NCBI RefSeq assembly: GCF_000003815.2
Contig: NC_049979.1
Span: forward strand, 13,021,560 to 13,085,559
Length of the DNA: 64,000 nt
Direction: 5' to 3'
Origin: Branchiostoma floridae
Lineage: Eukaryota > Chordata > Leptocardii > Amphioxiformes > Branchiostomatidae
In this document: positions 1 to 11,930 of the stretch, in pieces
How the letters are laid out: each line of letters opens with the position of its first letter
How positions within the stretch are numbered: the first letter of the stretch is position 1
Translations under genes and position numbers: made by a program
Notes under the pieces: generated by a model
Database searches by the model: none
What the model saw: only the letters and a program-made list of their open reading frames with translations
Told to the model about the DNA's origin: nothing

Positions 1-3000
1 TGGCCTTGGTTAAAATGATGATATGCATGCCTGCTCAACTTAAAGCTAATTTCTGGTTATCTATCATGACACATTTGCATTAGCCAGAACCAAACTGTTC
101 ATATGCATGAAAATAGCATGTTATCCAAGAGATGTGCATGCACAACATGGTCTGCACAAAGTGTGCAAATCTTTTAACACCTTTTCATGTTTAGATACAC
201 GTTTTTGATAACTCAGTCACTCACTATCTGGTTTATCATCTGTTGTTCCCTGTCTTGCAAATATTTGTCAGAAGTAGTCAGGAATGCCTTATGAATACTG
301 ACCCAAAAAATCTGCAATCTCAAACACCTTTTACTACCACTATCAGATGCCTTATCAACCTTTCATCCTCACAGAATTTTATTTAAACTCTGAGTGAGTG
401 TACAATTCTTGTTTAAGTGCGAGCTTTGAACTCTCTTGAACTGAAAGATCACAGTTTGTACTCATGAATATTAACTACATCAAGTTTCCAGCCTTTGTAC
501 ATGTAATGAAAATGACTTTGTGCACATAATTCACACTAACCTTGTGATGTTTCATGCTGGCAATGCTCTTTTGTTGAAATTGATTGCCAAAATTATGTTG
601 CCACTAGGTTAGTAATAATTGATGAACAGCAACATTTTTGTCCATGGTGAGGACATTGTGAACACAAGTCTTTCACATCTATTCTTGGAGGAATTAGTGT
701 TGTGAATGTCAAGCCCCATGTGACTACTGCCATTGTGACATGAGGTCAAGGAGTACTACCTGTAATATGTACTTGTTGCTCATCTATGTAAACATCGTAC
801 ATGAAATAAAGATTTTGTGAGTTGACATTTCTCAGTACATCTTCCAGAGTACAAATGACTTTCACATTCCTGTTGCCCCTGTGGATATGCATTTGAACCA
901 GCCTCACAGACTCCAGCACTTTAACTTACCAGCGTACTACTATTTAACTTGCAAGTATTTTTGGAGTGTTCAAGATTAAAGCCAATGTAATCAGTACTTA
1001 TCTCCACCTCCACTTACACCAGCAGTTCATGGCCAGTACATAACCTCTTCAACATGTACATTTGTATTCCACACACAGCACAGCTTATCTGTTCCTCATA
1101 CTTCACCACATACTTCAGCAGCGGCTAATCATACCCGTAGGATTCCCTCATTATATGGCACATCCTACATCGTTTTCCCAGAATTCATGTTCAGTAACTA
1201 ATACATGTAGCTGACACCTTTTACGACAATGATAAAGCTGTGTCCAAAAACCTTTCCCACTGGTACACCAAGAAGGCACATCTTGAATACAAACAACCTT
1301 GATTAGGGCTATAGCAAAAAATACTGTGTTTCTGTTTACAGTCCTGAAAACATTAGGGTCAGTCGGTAGGGATTGTCCCTTTTTTTAGATGTCAACCAAG
1401 ATGTTATAAATAATACAGTTTAACAAAATGTAAAAGGCAAATAGATGCATCAAGACACTATTTTCAACATCATATTTTTATCATTGTATAGATATACATT
1501 GAATAAGCACAATTGTAAACTGAACAAAAAAGTACAATGTTGTCATTCTAACTTCATCCATTCAAAGATTAATCTGAAAGTGAAGTAGATGAAGTTTGGT
1601 CAGTATTGAATTCCATCACAGATCGAAAACTTTATGTCTTGTTAGGGGTTAATGCAAAAAAGGCTGGTGTCTGCAGTTTTTTTCAAAGGTCAGTGGCGTA
1701 ACCGGAAACCTCAAATTTTTTTTCTTAGGCCTTATGTGCAACAGCACTCCCATCACACTGGCATTGCCAGTAATGGAAATATGATTACATTACTGACCAT
1801 CAGAAGCTGCCCTGCTGACAGCTGCTGTTTGCAAATCATGACCAATGTGAAAGTGAAGGCTTTAGAAGCCAGATACTGTTTTGTGTATCAACTACTGACA
1901 TAGACGGAACTTACAAGAGACAAGGAAATTTACACAACGTATTTCTGACCTAGAGTGCAGAATGTTTTGTAAATTCAAGTCCATCCCATGTCACTGCAAG
2001 AGCTTATACATAATTTTTTTAGTAAGTTTGAACCGTTTTTAATAAAAGAATATCTAAGGCACAATACTAGTAGTTACAACTTTTTTTCTATATTCTGATG
2101 AACTTTATTCTTTACTTGAAAGTTCAAACCAATGCAAATATTATCTTAAAACCCTCTTGGTGACTCAGAATTAACTGAACCGGGGAAATATCTAGAAAGT
2201 TGACATAGCGCTCAAAATATGTATAATATATTAAATCTACTCATATATGTACAAAGAATTTGAAATGTTTGAAAATACATGTGTATGACGATGATAACCT
2301 TCACACCATCACTGTGACTCAGAATGGATGGGGTACTTAAAAGTAGGAAGATATATATACCAGCAACGGTAATTCTTGTGTACAAAAATAACATCGGTTG
2401 ATCTTACTCTTCAAAGGGGTTAGCACTTACCAATAAAAAATGAAAAAGGCAGCACCTCAGCTCACCCCACATCACCTACCTCTTGACCTCTTGGTCGTTG
2501 GGGCACCATGAATAATCAATCCACCATCTTCCTTGACCTAACATCTATGGCGCTCTCATAGTCATAGCTTCTATCCATTCTGTTATGTTGTATTCCTATC
2601 TTTTCCTCTTGTCGTGCCCTTCTAACTTCCTGGCACTGTCCTTTGTACAATTTTGTCCACATAAAAAAATGTTATTTATTCTGCATACCCTCCCCCAACA
2701 AAAAGCTACTAGTACATACCATTGAAAGAAAACGTAATTGAAGCAATAGAAATAATTCAAAAATTGAACTGAAATGTACAAGTTTTATGGAACACATGAC
2801 TACCACTTTGAGGACAAAGTCATGGAGATTCTCATGAAGAAACAAAGGTGCAAACAAACAATGCGACGTCAGCACCAGTACCCCTTCAGCTAAACAGTTC
2901 TAGCTCTCAGCAACAGGCCAGGAATGGTGTACAGTGGACATGGAACGACAGAGCAGGACAGTTGTCAAGGTAAGTGGGTCAATGGAATAAGGAAATCTGT

Positions 3001-3917
3001 ACACTGTTGTTTTTACACACAAAAATGGACCAAGTGTTGGGCCCTCACTCCCATCCCATCCAATGTGTTGTTCTTGAAATGTTGATGGAGGTTTGACATG
3101 CAGATACTGTACATCATACATTATATTGTTACACAATAAATCAAACATCTGAATAAATTCTTGAATGTCTCAGACATTTCAGTTTGCTGATGACATACAG
3201 CAGATAATGCTTAGAGTGACTGATTGATTTATTGCGTTTTAGGTATTGTGTTCTGCTTTTTTGGACAACAAAATGCTCTATGCAATTTGAATGAGTATTG
3301 TTGGCATGCTTACACTAATTGCATCAATGAGTCTAAAAGATGACAATGGCCTGTGTGTTATGGGTGTCATTGTTGCCAATACTGAAAAGTTTTCACAGAT
3401 GAGTGACTTCTGACAGCTTCTTTTAGATGCTGCAAGGTTTGAAAGGTTGCTGCATACCAGCTTGTAAATAACGATTCTTTCAATATAGAAAGGTCAGGAG
3501 CTTTGGGGTTGGTTCTGAAATGGAATATATTTTTGTTAATTGCTGTGGTCATCAAAAGAAAAGATCCAATCTTTCCAAGAATATAATTCACATTCTGCAT
3601 GTACCTGTAACATAATTGTGCATATTTTGCCGTTTCCCTGATTATTGACTTCCAAATATGAACAAAAATTAGTATATTCCAAATATTTCTTGCATGTACT
3701 AAGGTTGGTGATGTCATCAAAATACTTCAGCTTATGGCTTCATAATGCTACAAAGAAAAATATGCAATAATAACATCAATCACAAACTCCTAATTGAGAA
3801 AAAAACTCTTTTAGCTTCAGAGATGTCCAAGAGTCCCCTTTGTACAGACTCTCACATTCAAACAGCATTGGATAGTTTCTGAATAGGCCATAGCATGTAG
3901 ATTTTATTGGTGACAAA

Positions 3918-4017
3918 NNNNNNNNNNNNNNNNNNNNNNNNNNNNNNNNNNNNNNNNNNNNNNNNNNNNNNNNNNNNNNNNNNNNNNNNNNNNNNNNNNN
4001 NNNNNNNNNNNNNNNNN
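3918..4017. other. Assembly gap of 100 N
   Basis: Exactly 100 unknown bases, the usual placeholder for a gap of unknown size. Any frame read across it is artificial. Confidence 0.98.
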
Positions 4018-4398
4018 CTCAGGATCATTAGTGATGCTGTATTATATTGTTACAAAAATTTCATAAATGTTACAAGAAAAGGCAGCAAACACCCACGCAA
4101 TAATGTGGAGTTGGCTCCAGTAGATTTCTTAAAATTCACCCTTTTTTAACGTAGCTGCTTTGCGGTACCAGTGGAATCATGAGAGTTGATATTATCTGAC
4201 TGGGTCACATTTTCCCAAGTGCATTTATGTCAGAGTGGTTAATGACCCCACTACTCCATCATATTCTGTATCACTATTTTTCAGAAGCAGTCAGAGTGTA
4301 TGAGGTATGTACTTTGAATGCAGATGACCCCAAAGCAGCATCATGAGCACTAGATATGTGGCAAGAATGATGATGACATAAATTAACCTTATCACCCG

Positions 4399-4399
<1 letters not shown>

Positions 4400-4436
<37 letters not shown>
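4400..4436. repeat. (CA)n microsatellite
   Basis: About 18 perfect CA units, followed by a C-rich CACCCCC tract, next to the SINE at 4480-4593. Confidence 0.95.
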
Positions 4437-4437
<1 letters not shown>

Positions 4438-4479
4438 ACACCCCCACCCCCACCTCCTCTTTGGGAGCCATCTGACATT

Positions 4480-4593
4480 CAAGTGGAAGAATGTCAGATG
4501 AGAGAGAGTAGTATGTACCATTTTTTAAAGTCTTTAGTATACCTCGGCCGGGATCAAACTCACAACCTACCGAATACAGGGCGAGCACCGGTC
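4480..4593 (-). mobile_element. tRNA-type SINE with perfect 13-bp target site duplication
   Basis: On the minus strand the element begins GACCGGTGCTCGCC (A-box-like) and continues with GTTTGATCCCGGCC (B-box-like). The body contains AAAGACTTTAAAAA and ends in a short (CT)n tail. It is flanked by identical direct repeats GCCATCTGACATT at 4467-4479 and 4594-4606, the mark of target-primed insertion by a LINE partner. Length is about 114 bp. A partial inverted copy of the duplication inside the tail also forms a small hairpin. Confidence 0.6.
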
Positions 4594-6499
4594 GCCATCT
4601 GACATTGCCTTTGCCAAAGTAAATTTTTCTTCAAGCTCTCTTTATATCATCATAGCTTTAAAAACCAAAGAACAGCGAACATAAGTTGTATTGACATGGC
4701 CTAAGACATATAGGACAATGAAATTATAAAAGAGTATACAAGACCCTTTGAATGGACACAAGGATTCTTGTGAACATTGTATTTCCAACAAGCAGTTCAT
4801 ACATACAATGAAATTGTTTCCTGATCCCACACCTACCAGCATAATCTATCTAGTCATAGCAATGTAGTAGTTAGTGTTGTCAGTCAAATGTATGAGGCTA
4901 TGATGTTAAGTTTTATTTTCACCAAGCATTATGATTGGCAACACAAAGGATTAGTTACAGATGATAAAACATTGAAGAACTGTGTCTCTCCATCAATACT
5001 GAAGGGACATAGCTAATGTTCAGCAATTACATTTTTATGTGTGTCAAAACTTCACTACATTTGCCTTTGTACATCCAGCTACTTCAGTGACATTATTAAG
5101 TTTGGTGCACAGCCAGCAATGTGACAATACAAAATGCATACACAACTTTGTATCACCATCTTTTTGCCAAGTCATCTGGTTGGTCATCTTTTTTAAAAGA
5201 AGATCAAGTATTTTCCTATTTACAGATTAGCAATGAATTTTGTGACAGAAAGCATTTCTGGCAGAAAGTATTCAAATGATACAATCTTTTCTACAAGTCT
5301 CGTGTTCCTAATTTAAGGTGATGAATATGTAACTGCTGCCGTGTTCCAAAGGACCCTTTTATCACAGCAAAACCCTGAACCTATCCCTTACACCCCATAC
5401 AACTCTATTTAAAGCAAATAAATTGGCACTACCTTATTTTTGGTTTTGCTTGTTTAAACTACAGAGTCTTGCATACTGTACCTTACCTCTATGCCTTGCA
5501 TTAATACCCAGTCAAACAACACAAACTCACACAAGTCATTACAGCATGTTTGGCATCAACCTTGGTTCAACAGACATATTGAAGAGATATGCTTCAGTTC
5601 ATAGTTTGGAGCTTTCATAAAAAATCAACCACCAATTATTTATCTGAAACTAAATGCAGATAACAGGTTTTTCCTACCTATTTACCTCAATAGAATCAAG
5701 CTGTCTTTTCAATGAATACCGAATGTGTACTTTAGTCAAAGCACACAGTCACAACATCAACACCTATTGTTACTATCATTGTAAACTGTATATATAGTAT
5801 AACAAAAAGTTTTTTTCAAAACCAATCTTTGTTATTATAGTGGTATGGCATGTTTTCTTCTGCTTTTAGCTGCAACAAGGTTTATTTGATTTATTTCCAT
5901 TGCAAAACATGTTATGTACTACAAACAACTTGCAAAGCTTTCTCAATACTGGTTGGTCATCCAGTGATATATATGCACTAGCACAGAGCATTGTTCTCCT
6001 TGACTTGTGATATTAGTAGCACAAGTATTTTGCCTTCTTTCATAAGATGTGTCCATAGTTGAAACAAATTTCATTTACAACAATCGAAGAAGACCACTGA
6101 TTGGGACACAATCCTACCTACTACATGTACTACTGATGCACCGTTTTTAACTACTCCCTTATATAAGTCTGTATATTCTCTAACTGACAAATATCTGTAA
6201 CAACGGGGTCTCATTTTAGTCTATCTTGAAGTAATTCTGCATCAAAAATCAAACTCAAAGCTGTTCAACAAAGTTACAGGTATAGATACGGTTACAGGGA
6301 ACTGCCTATCCTATAAAACATGCCCATCATATTCATTTGATGTTTCAAAGACTTGTAGTGTTCTATGGCACAAAACAAAACAAAGCAGATTTGTTGGAAA
6401 ACATGAAAATCTTATTCATCACTATGCAAGTCAATGAGACAGAAGACAACATGTAGCTGACCACAGATTCCTGCATCACTGCCCAAGCACCCAGCATCT

Positions 6500-9400
6500 C
6501 TAAGATGACACCAGGGCATATATCATGCTGAAACACACAAACACACACAGTCAGTCAAAATGTCTTTCTGGATAACTATGCAACAGGTGTAGAAAAATGT
6601 ATCTAAATAAGTTACAATAATGAGGACCCTACCTTTCTGTCTTTAATGGCTTCAATTTTCCTTAATACTCTGGACATTTGCTGGTTACATACCATGCCCA
6701 TTGCCCAAGCTGTGGTATTGCCTAGGTGTCTGCATATAACACTTATAAGTCATCACAGTATTTCATTAAAACAATGAAGGCAGATGGAAGGTTTGATTCT
6801 GTATGCAAGACACTGGATACCTTTGGATTGATGAGATGGAAACCTAGCTGCTACAGATAATGAAATGATACTTCACTACTCTTATCAGAGCTATAAATAG
6901 GATTTGAATAAAGTTACTAGTCCTTTTGACATGCTGTGTAAAAGTAGTGAAGTATCGTAATAACTCAATAACGATACTTCACTACTCTTATCAGAGCTAT
7001 AAATAGGATTGGAATAAAGCTACAATTAGTCCTTTTGACATGCTGCAAACTGCAAATTTTATCTACAGTCATCTTATTACCATCCTCTATATGCGCATGA
7101 AGCTTTCTTACAAGAATGGCATACATATATATATATACATGTACATGATATACAATGACACACATTTATGTTCCTTTTTCCAGCCTTAAATACCAATTAT
7201 GTGTCTGCTTTTCAACGTGAGTGTTCTGCAAAGCTGACACCCATCACCTAGCAACAGTGATGTACTGGGGTCCATTTGAAAAGTGATTACAGAAAGGTGC
7301 AAGCTGTGAGGAAGACATCTATATGTCTCTGGGCTACACTTAGATCTGGATAATTTCTGCCGAAGTATTAGCTGGCTGCATTTAATGAGAACATCTAAAG
7401 CATAAAATAGCTTGCTTATCAAAGGTCTATACATCTGCTGCTGCCAGCATATCATTAATATGTATGAGTCTCTGTTCCTTTCAAAATGACAATAGTATTG
7501 GTTCCATTTACATGTTGGTTTTAGTCATTATCAATTTTCTTTCAACAGTGACTGTTTTAAAGGTAGAGTACGTACCTCCAAATTTTCAATGTCTAACAGC
7601 ACATCGAAAATTGAAAATTGATAGTAACTGTATACATACGTGACTGATGAACCTCTTCAATTATGTTCCTTTTATATTTGTTATATAGTTCTATTTGGAA
7701 TTACAATATTTAGTTTGATATTCTTATCATCCAACATTACTTTGTGGTATATTAATTCAAATGTCAGTTTGGACTATGATTTTTTTTACAACTTGCACAA
7801 TATTTGCACAGCATGCAATTTATCTGTCTGTAGTTTTATAACTCTTAGTCTTGCAAACAATTCCCTCATCTTTAAAGGGAAAAACCTTTATTAAGTTTAG
7901 TTCCCAATAGATACAATCTTTTCATATGGCATTATCTTGTGTGTGTGTGAGTATATTTCAGTTCCTTGCCATCTCACCTGTACAGGTAGTAGAAGAAGGA
8001 CAGGAGGTAGAAGGCCAGTTTGATCCAGCCCTCCCGCTGACAATGTGATAGCACATCTGCATTCATTATGGTGGTGGGGTCATACAGGCCAGGGCTGCTC
8101 ATCACTGGGCGACCTGCGTACCTGCGGGAGAATAACATGCATTGAGGAAACATTTTATTCATAGAATTTATATCAAAACTGAAGAGAGGATTGTCAAAGG
8201 TGAAGTTGAAGATGGTTTATAAATTATACTTTTTCTATTTTCACTCCTAGTAGACTTTCCAGTAAACTAGAAGCATGTAAGTGATACATCAGGTACCATA
8301 TCTGTGACCCTTGTCCTGCACTGTACCTGTACAGAGAGCTCTGTGGGTGCTGCATTTCTTATCACAAATCAATCTGACTGTAGATCTGGAATCCCATTCA
8401 ACAAAGCTTGGCTTTATGAGAAAAGAGGATTTCATGTCAAATAGGATTTTACACCCAGAGAGCATAAAAAGCATTTTATTTATAAGTTAATCTTGGATCT
8501 AGCCAGATGACAATGACCTCATACGACTTTTCTTTTTATCCAGTTTAAAGTTGTGGATTCAGCTGAAAGCCGTTGACGTTCACCTCATTCACCTCAATGA
8601 GTCTCACTTCTTGAAATTTACTTTCAGGAAAAGCTACACTGGTGTACCTCACATAGAAATCTAGGACAACTTATGGATGCACAATATGTACCATATCATT
8701 TAAACCTAATTACAAACCTAACTGACTGCCTTGCCATGTGCAAAATGCAATTAAATTATAGGAATTTCCTACCAGCCCTGGTCATATGTCACCCTGAAGC
8801 TAAATAAGAATAAGCACTTGTTTAAGGTTTTTTAATGCTATGTTATAAGCAAATGATTATGTTGATTGATTTGCGTGTATTTTACAATCTTTCCCATCAT
8901 CTGCATGGAGATAAACAACTGGTTCACTCCTCCCACCTGTATACATGGTACGCAATGAGTGGTATGTTGAGAGCCAAGGAGAAGAACTCTCCTGCCAGCA
9001 GGAACAGGAGACAGAAGAAGCCATGGATGATGTACTCGGGCAGGACCAGCTGGGAGAACAGATCAGTATTCAGGTCAGTATACAAGTCCAGGCTAGGTCT
9101 TAAGGCTATTACCTTACAGGCAGAGATGACTATAATGATATATGGTCTTTGCTTAAAGATGAAAGATACATTTGTACCTTCCAAGTTCCATGTAGACACC
9201 AGATAAATTGGGAAAAATTCAACAGAAATGTTTTGCTGTCTCACATACTTTATGACAAACTTGTGGCCTGCCTATGCCCAGTCCACAAGAGGCTCCTGAG
9301 TAACACTGAGCTCTATTAAGGACCAATGCATATCTGCATACACTTGATTAATATGTCATTTATTTCTTTATTCTATCTATTTATTGAGATTTCAGACAAT

Positions 9401-11311
9401 GCAATAGATGGCAAACCCTGGAAGCATAGGTGATACTGGGTGCATTTTTACATGTCGCCTATACTGGTGCTTAAACAAGAAAAAATCCATTTAGATCTTT
9501 CTATCTATGTAAGACAAACGCCGCGTTATTTCACAATTTCAGCTCTGTAGAACGGTGAACCTAAATCACATGCATTATTATCCTTTTCAAGAACTGTAAC
9601 CTCCTCTTGGCTCCTTTCTCACCTTTAAGACTTAAAAGTCTTAAGTGAATATGATCAGGTAACAATTCAGTGGATTTGTACACATTAGTTCAAATGTCAA
9701 CTGTGACTTTGTATCAGTAATCTTCTTGTGCAGCCACAGGAACTTAACATTTATTCAAATGCATAGTCTGGCTGACTCTTTGACCTTAGCTGGGATGAAG
9801 GTCCCAGGATGAGGCCTGAACATGAATGGTTGTACATGACATGCTTGTAGATGACAGATGAGATTACTACATGTAAGAGGTGTGACTATGGTATAGGAAA
9901 CCAGCCGTTTGAACTTACCGGGTTGAGACTGTTGCACTGGTCTATAGGATTCTTATAGTCTGTCTTCAGCTCATCAAAGGCAATGATCTGGAATGGTTCA
10001 GTCAATAAAATCAAATGCACAATATACATAGATAGAGATAGAATTACTTTTTTTTTAAAGTACATGAGTTGGTCCAACAAAGCATCAGCTGTCTGCTCTA
10101 GTGATCTGGTTCTCAACAGACTGAAGCATCACAAGTGACTGTGACTGCCTTTCACGACTTGCACACTTCCCATAATTCACAGCGCCAGGGTTACGGATAT
10201 CGTGACCCGTGAGGTCATCGGCCAAAACCAACTAACAGCTACAGTGGTGACATGCTGGCTAGTTTATACTTCTGACCACAAAACTTGTAAAATTCTCAGC
10301 TCTAATAATAGTAGTACTGTATTTGTCGGACAACTCATTAGTTCATATGCTTTGCGGGTTTGCCGCTGTCGTACTGAAGGTTTTAGCTGGTTTCACCCGG
10401 TTTCGCACCCTGGGCAACGGTGGTAACATCCATATCCATAACCCTGGCTCTGTGAATTATGGGAAGTGTGCAAGTCATGAACGGGCATATCCTGGGGAAC
10501 AACCATTCATTTTATGAACCCAACAAATCAAATTATGAGTGCACAAACAGAAACTTACATTACATCAGATCTTAAATTTTCCCCTGGCACTGTCCCACAA
10601 TGGGATGCCCTACCTGGTTCTATAGTTACAGTCTGCACAGAGAGTCTAAAGATGAGTTCATGAGGAGCAGTTCCGACACTCCAGATCCTACCGAGCCAGG
10701 CTGGAGGCCTGCCCGCCCTCGCCTGGGGCCTCAGCCCTCATTCATACGCAATATATCCACTTGTGTTGTGAGCTAATTGTTTGACGTTTATGGTTTTGGC
10801 AGCGCTGGAAGTGCTGAATCCTTGATTTCTAAGGCCTAAGTCTCTAAGACAGTTCCGGCTATTGTAATGTAGCCATACCGAAGAGAGGAACAACCATAAT
10901 TTCCAAGAGAACATGTCGTGTCTGCAGAGGCAGCAAACGATGACGTAAACGTTTGTGACTTGAAGTACAATGCATTCCAGACGACAAACTTTTCTAATAT
11001 TAAGTACAATGCAATCAGACATGTTTCCAGCTCTGAGATATCCAAACCATTGACAGGACTACGGTATGGTTTTTGAGAAATTTATCTGGGGATATGATAT
11101 GTTCGAGGAATCCGCCCTCCCACCTTTGAGTACAGTTATCTTCAATCAGTACATTATGAAATGTACTAGACAAATCTAAATTCATAGATTTTCCCCATAA
11201 CACAGTCATTGACCTGTCGGAAATACTTACATGCCAAATAGCGAAGAAAATGAGACAAGCCGACAGTAACAATGCCACGATGTAGCAAAATGCTGCGAAA
11301 GTGAACGCCAT
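6500..11311 (-). CDS. CNIH1: Cornichon family ER cargo receptor, CNIH1-like (5 coding exons, complete)
   Basis: Coding exons on the minus strand are 11311-11231, 9987-9919, 9049-8937, 8121-7978 and 6527-6500. They total 435 bp, encoding 144 residues plus a TAG stop. Every intron has GT/AG ends and the phases fit (0, 0, 2, 2). The protein opens with a hydrophobic segment (residues about 5-27, ending FFAIWH). The cytosolic cornichon signature follows ([20 protein letters not shown], about 30-50), then [12 protein letters not shown] and a second hydrophobic stretch, then [13 protein letters not shown] (about 95-107) and a hydrophobic C-terminus [14 protein letters not shown]. Family knowledge: cornichons are ER/ERGIC membrane receptors that recruit cargo such as TGF-alpha-type growth factors into COPII vesicles; CNIH2/3 also bind AMPA receptors. 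The 144-residue length, without the roughly 16-residue insert of CNIH2/3, matches CNIH1 (and its Drosophila relative). The last coding exon is only 28 nt and is easily missed. Start: the ATG at 11311 gives the canonical [10 protein letters not shown] opening in a good Kozak context. Confidence 0.95.
6865..7045. mobile_element. Short inverted-repeat element with partial tandem second copy, CNIH1 intron 4
   Basis: A unit of about 92 bp starts GATACTTCACTACT (6867) and ends with the exact reverse complement AGTAGTGAAGTATC (6943-6956). A second copy follows in direct orientation from 6973 with about 95% match, but lacks its right terminus. The right end of copy 1 and the left end of copy 2 form a perfect 16-bp stem (6943-6958 with 6971-6986) with a 12-nt loop. 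Confidence 0.55.
10151..10481. mobile_element. MITE with about 48-bp terminal inverted repeats, CNIH1 intron 1
   Basis: The left arm 10151-10200 and right arm 10432-10481 are reverse complements with only a few mismatches. The outer end reads TTCAYGACTTGCACACTTCC. The 331-bp element codes for nothing recognisable and is a non-autonomous inverted-repeat transposon by structure. No clear target duplication can be fixed because the termini may include it. Confidence 0.75.
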
Positions 11312-11315
11312 CTTG
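11306..11315 (-). promoter_or_regulatory. YY1-like motif overlapping the CNIH1 start codon
   Basis: The minus strand reads CAAGATGGCG across the initiator ATG. This fits the AAnATGGCG core of YY1 sites that often sit just downstream of the transcription start in TATA-less housekeeping genes. It also provides a favourable translation start context. Binding is inferred, not shown. Confidence 0.4.
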
Positions 11316-11326
11316 AACGCCTAGTC

Positions 11327-11338
11327 TGCGCATGCGCC
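11327..11338. promoter_or_regulatory. NRF1-type site TGCGCATGCGCC upstream of CNIH1
   Basis: This is a near-perfect NRF1 palindrome (consensus YGCGCAYGCGCR), 16-27 bp upstream of the CNIH1 ATG in a locally CpG-rich stretch. NRF1 sites are typical of broadly expressed TATA-less promoters. I see no TATA box here. Confidence 0.55.
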
Positions 11339-11383
11339 GTGCACCTTGCTCTCCCGTCCCTTCCCGCCCGACTCACCTGTTGG

Positions 11384-11391
11384 TGACGTCA
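11384..11391. promoter_or_regulatory. Perfect cAMP-response element TGACGTCA upstream of CNIH1
   Basis: This is the full 8-bp CRE palindrome, 73-80 bp upstream of the CNIH1 start codon, flanked by two copies of CACCTGTTG. CREB/ATF factors bind this site. For an ER-export gene an ATF/stress-responsive input is plausible, but that is inference. Confidence 0.5.
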
Positions 11392-11786
11392 CACACCTGT
11401 TGCTGAGACCAGCACGTCTCTTCTGTCTGTCAGTATTTTATGAACATGTTGATATCCATGCACACCTTCACCCTGGCCGAGGCATTCGATTTCAAAAAAT
11501 GGCCTGATTTTCAAGCCAGGTGATCAGGTCAACGATAACTTTAGTTAGACATGACATGTTAATGATAAAAAGTAATGATAATGATGATGACTATTGACAT
11601 GATGATAATAATAATGATAATGGTTTATGTGGTTGTAGTGATTGAAGTTGTATACATCCAATGCAATTTGCAAGCTTACAAAATATTACAGGTTCGCCAG
11701 AAAAGCCACACAACACAACTAATACTAGTAACATGTGTAACTGCAAAGGTTCAACGGTCAACTTTGGGATCATTCTTTAAGTTGGT

Positions 11787-11930
11787 TCTTCACTCACTCA
11801 CTCACTCATTCATTCATTCATTCATTCATTCATTCATTCATTCATTGCTTCCTTCAATGATTCATTCGTCGTTTGTTCGCTCATTTATTCATTCATGCGT
11901 TCACCCATTCATTCGTTCATTTAAACTTAT
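11787..11930. repeat. (CACT)/(ATTC)n tetranucleotide array, degenerate on its right
   Basis: Four CACT units lead into about ten perfect ATTC units, then interrupted ATTC/GTTC units. It creates a spurious HSFIHSFIHS open frame. Confidence 0.9.

Larger units (their letters stand above)
1..6499. other. Region downstream of CNIH1: no gene recognised
   Basis: AT-rich sequence downstream of the CNIH1 stop codon. It probably includes the CNIH1 3' UTR; TTTATT at about 5880-5897 reads as AATAAA on the minus strand, but no polyadenylation site can be fixed. Open frames are short and show no recognisable protein. It contains one assembly gap, a SINE and a (CA)n run. Confidence 0.6.

Noticed and set aside
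4540..4593. Functional tRNA gene
   Set aside because: Only degenerate A- and B-box-like sequences exist, with no cloverleaf; the 13-bp target duplication shows it is a SINE.
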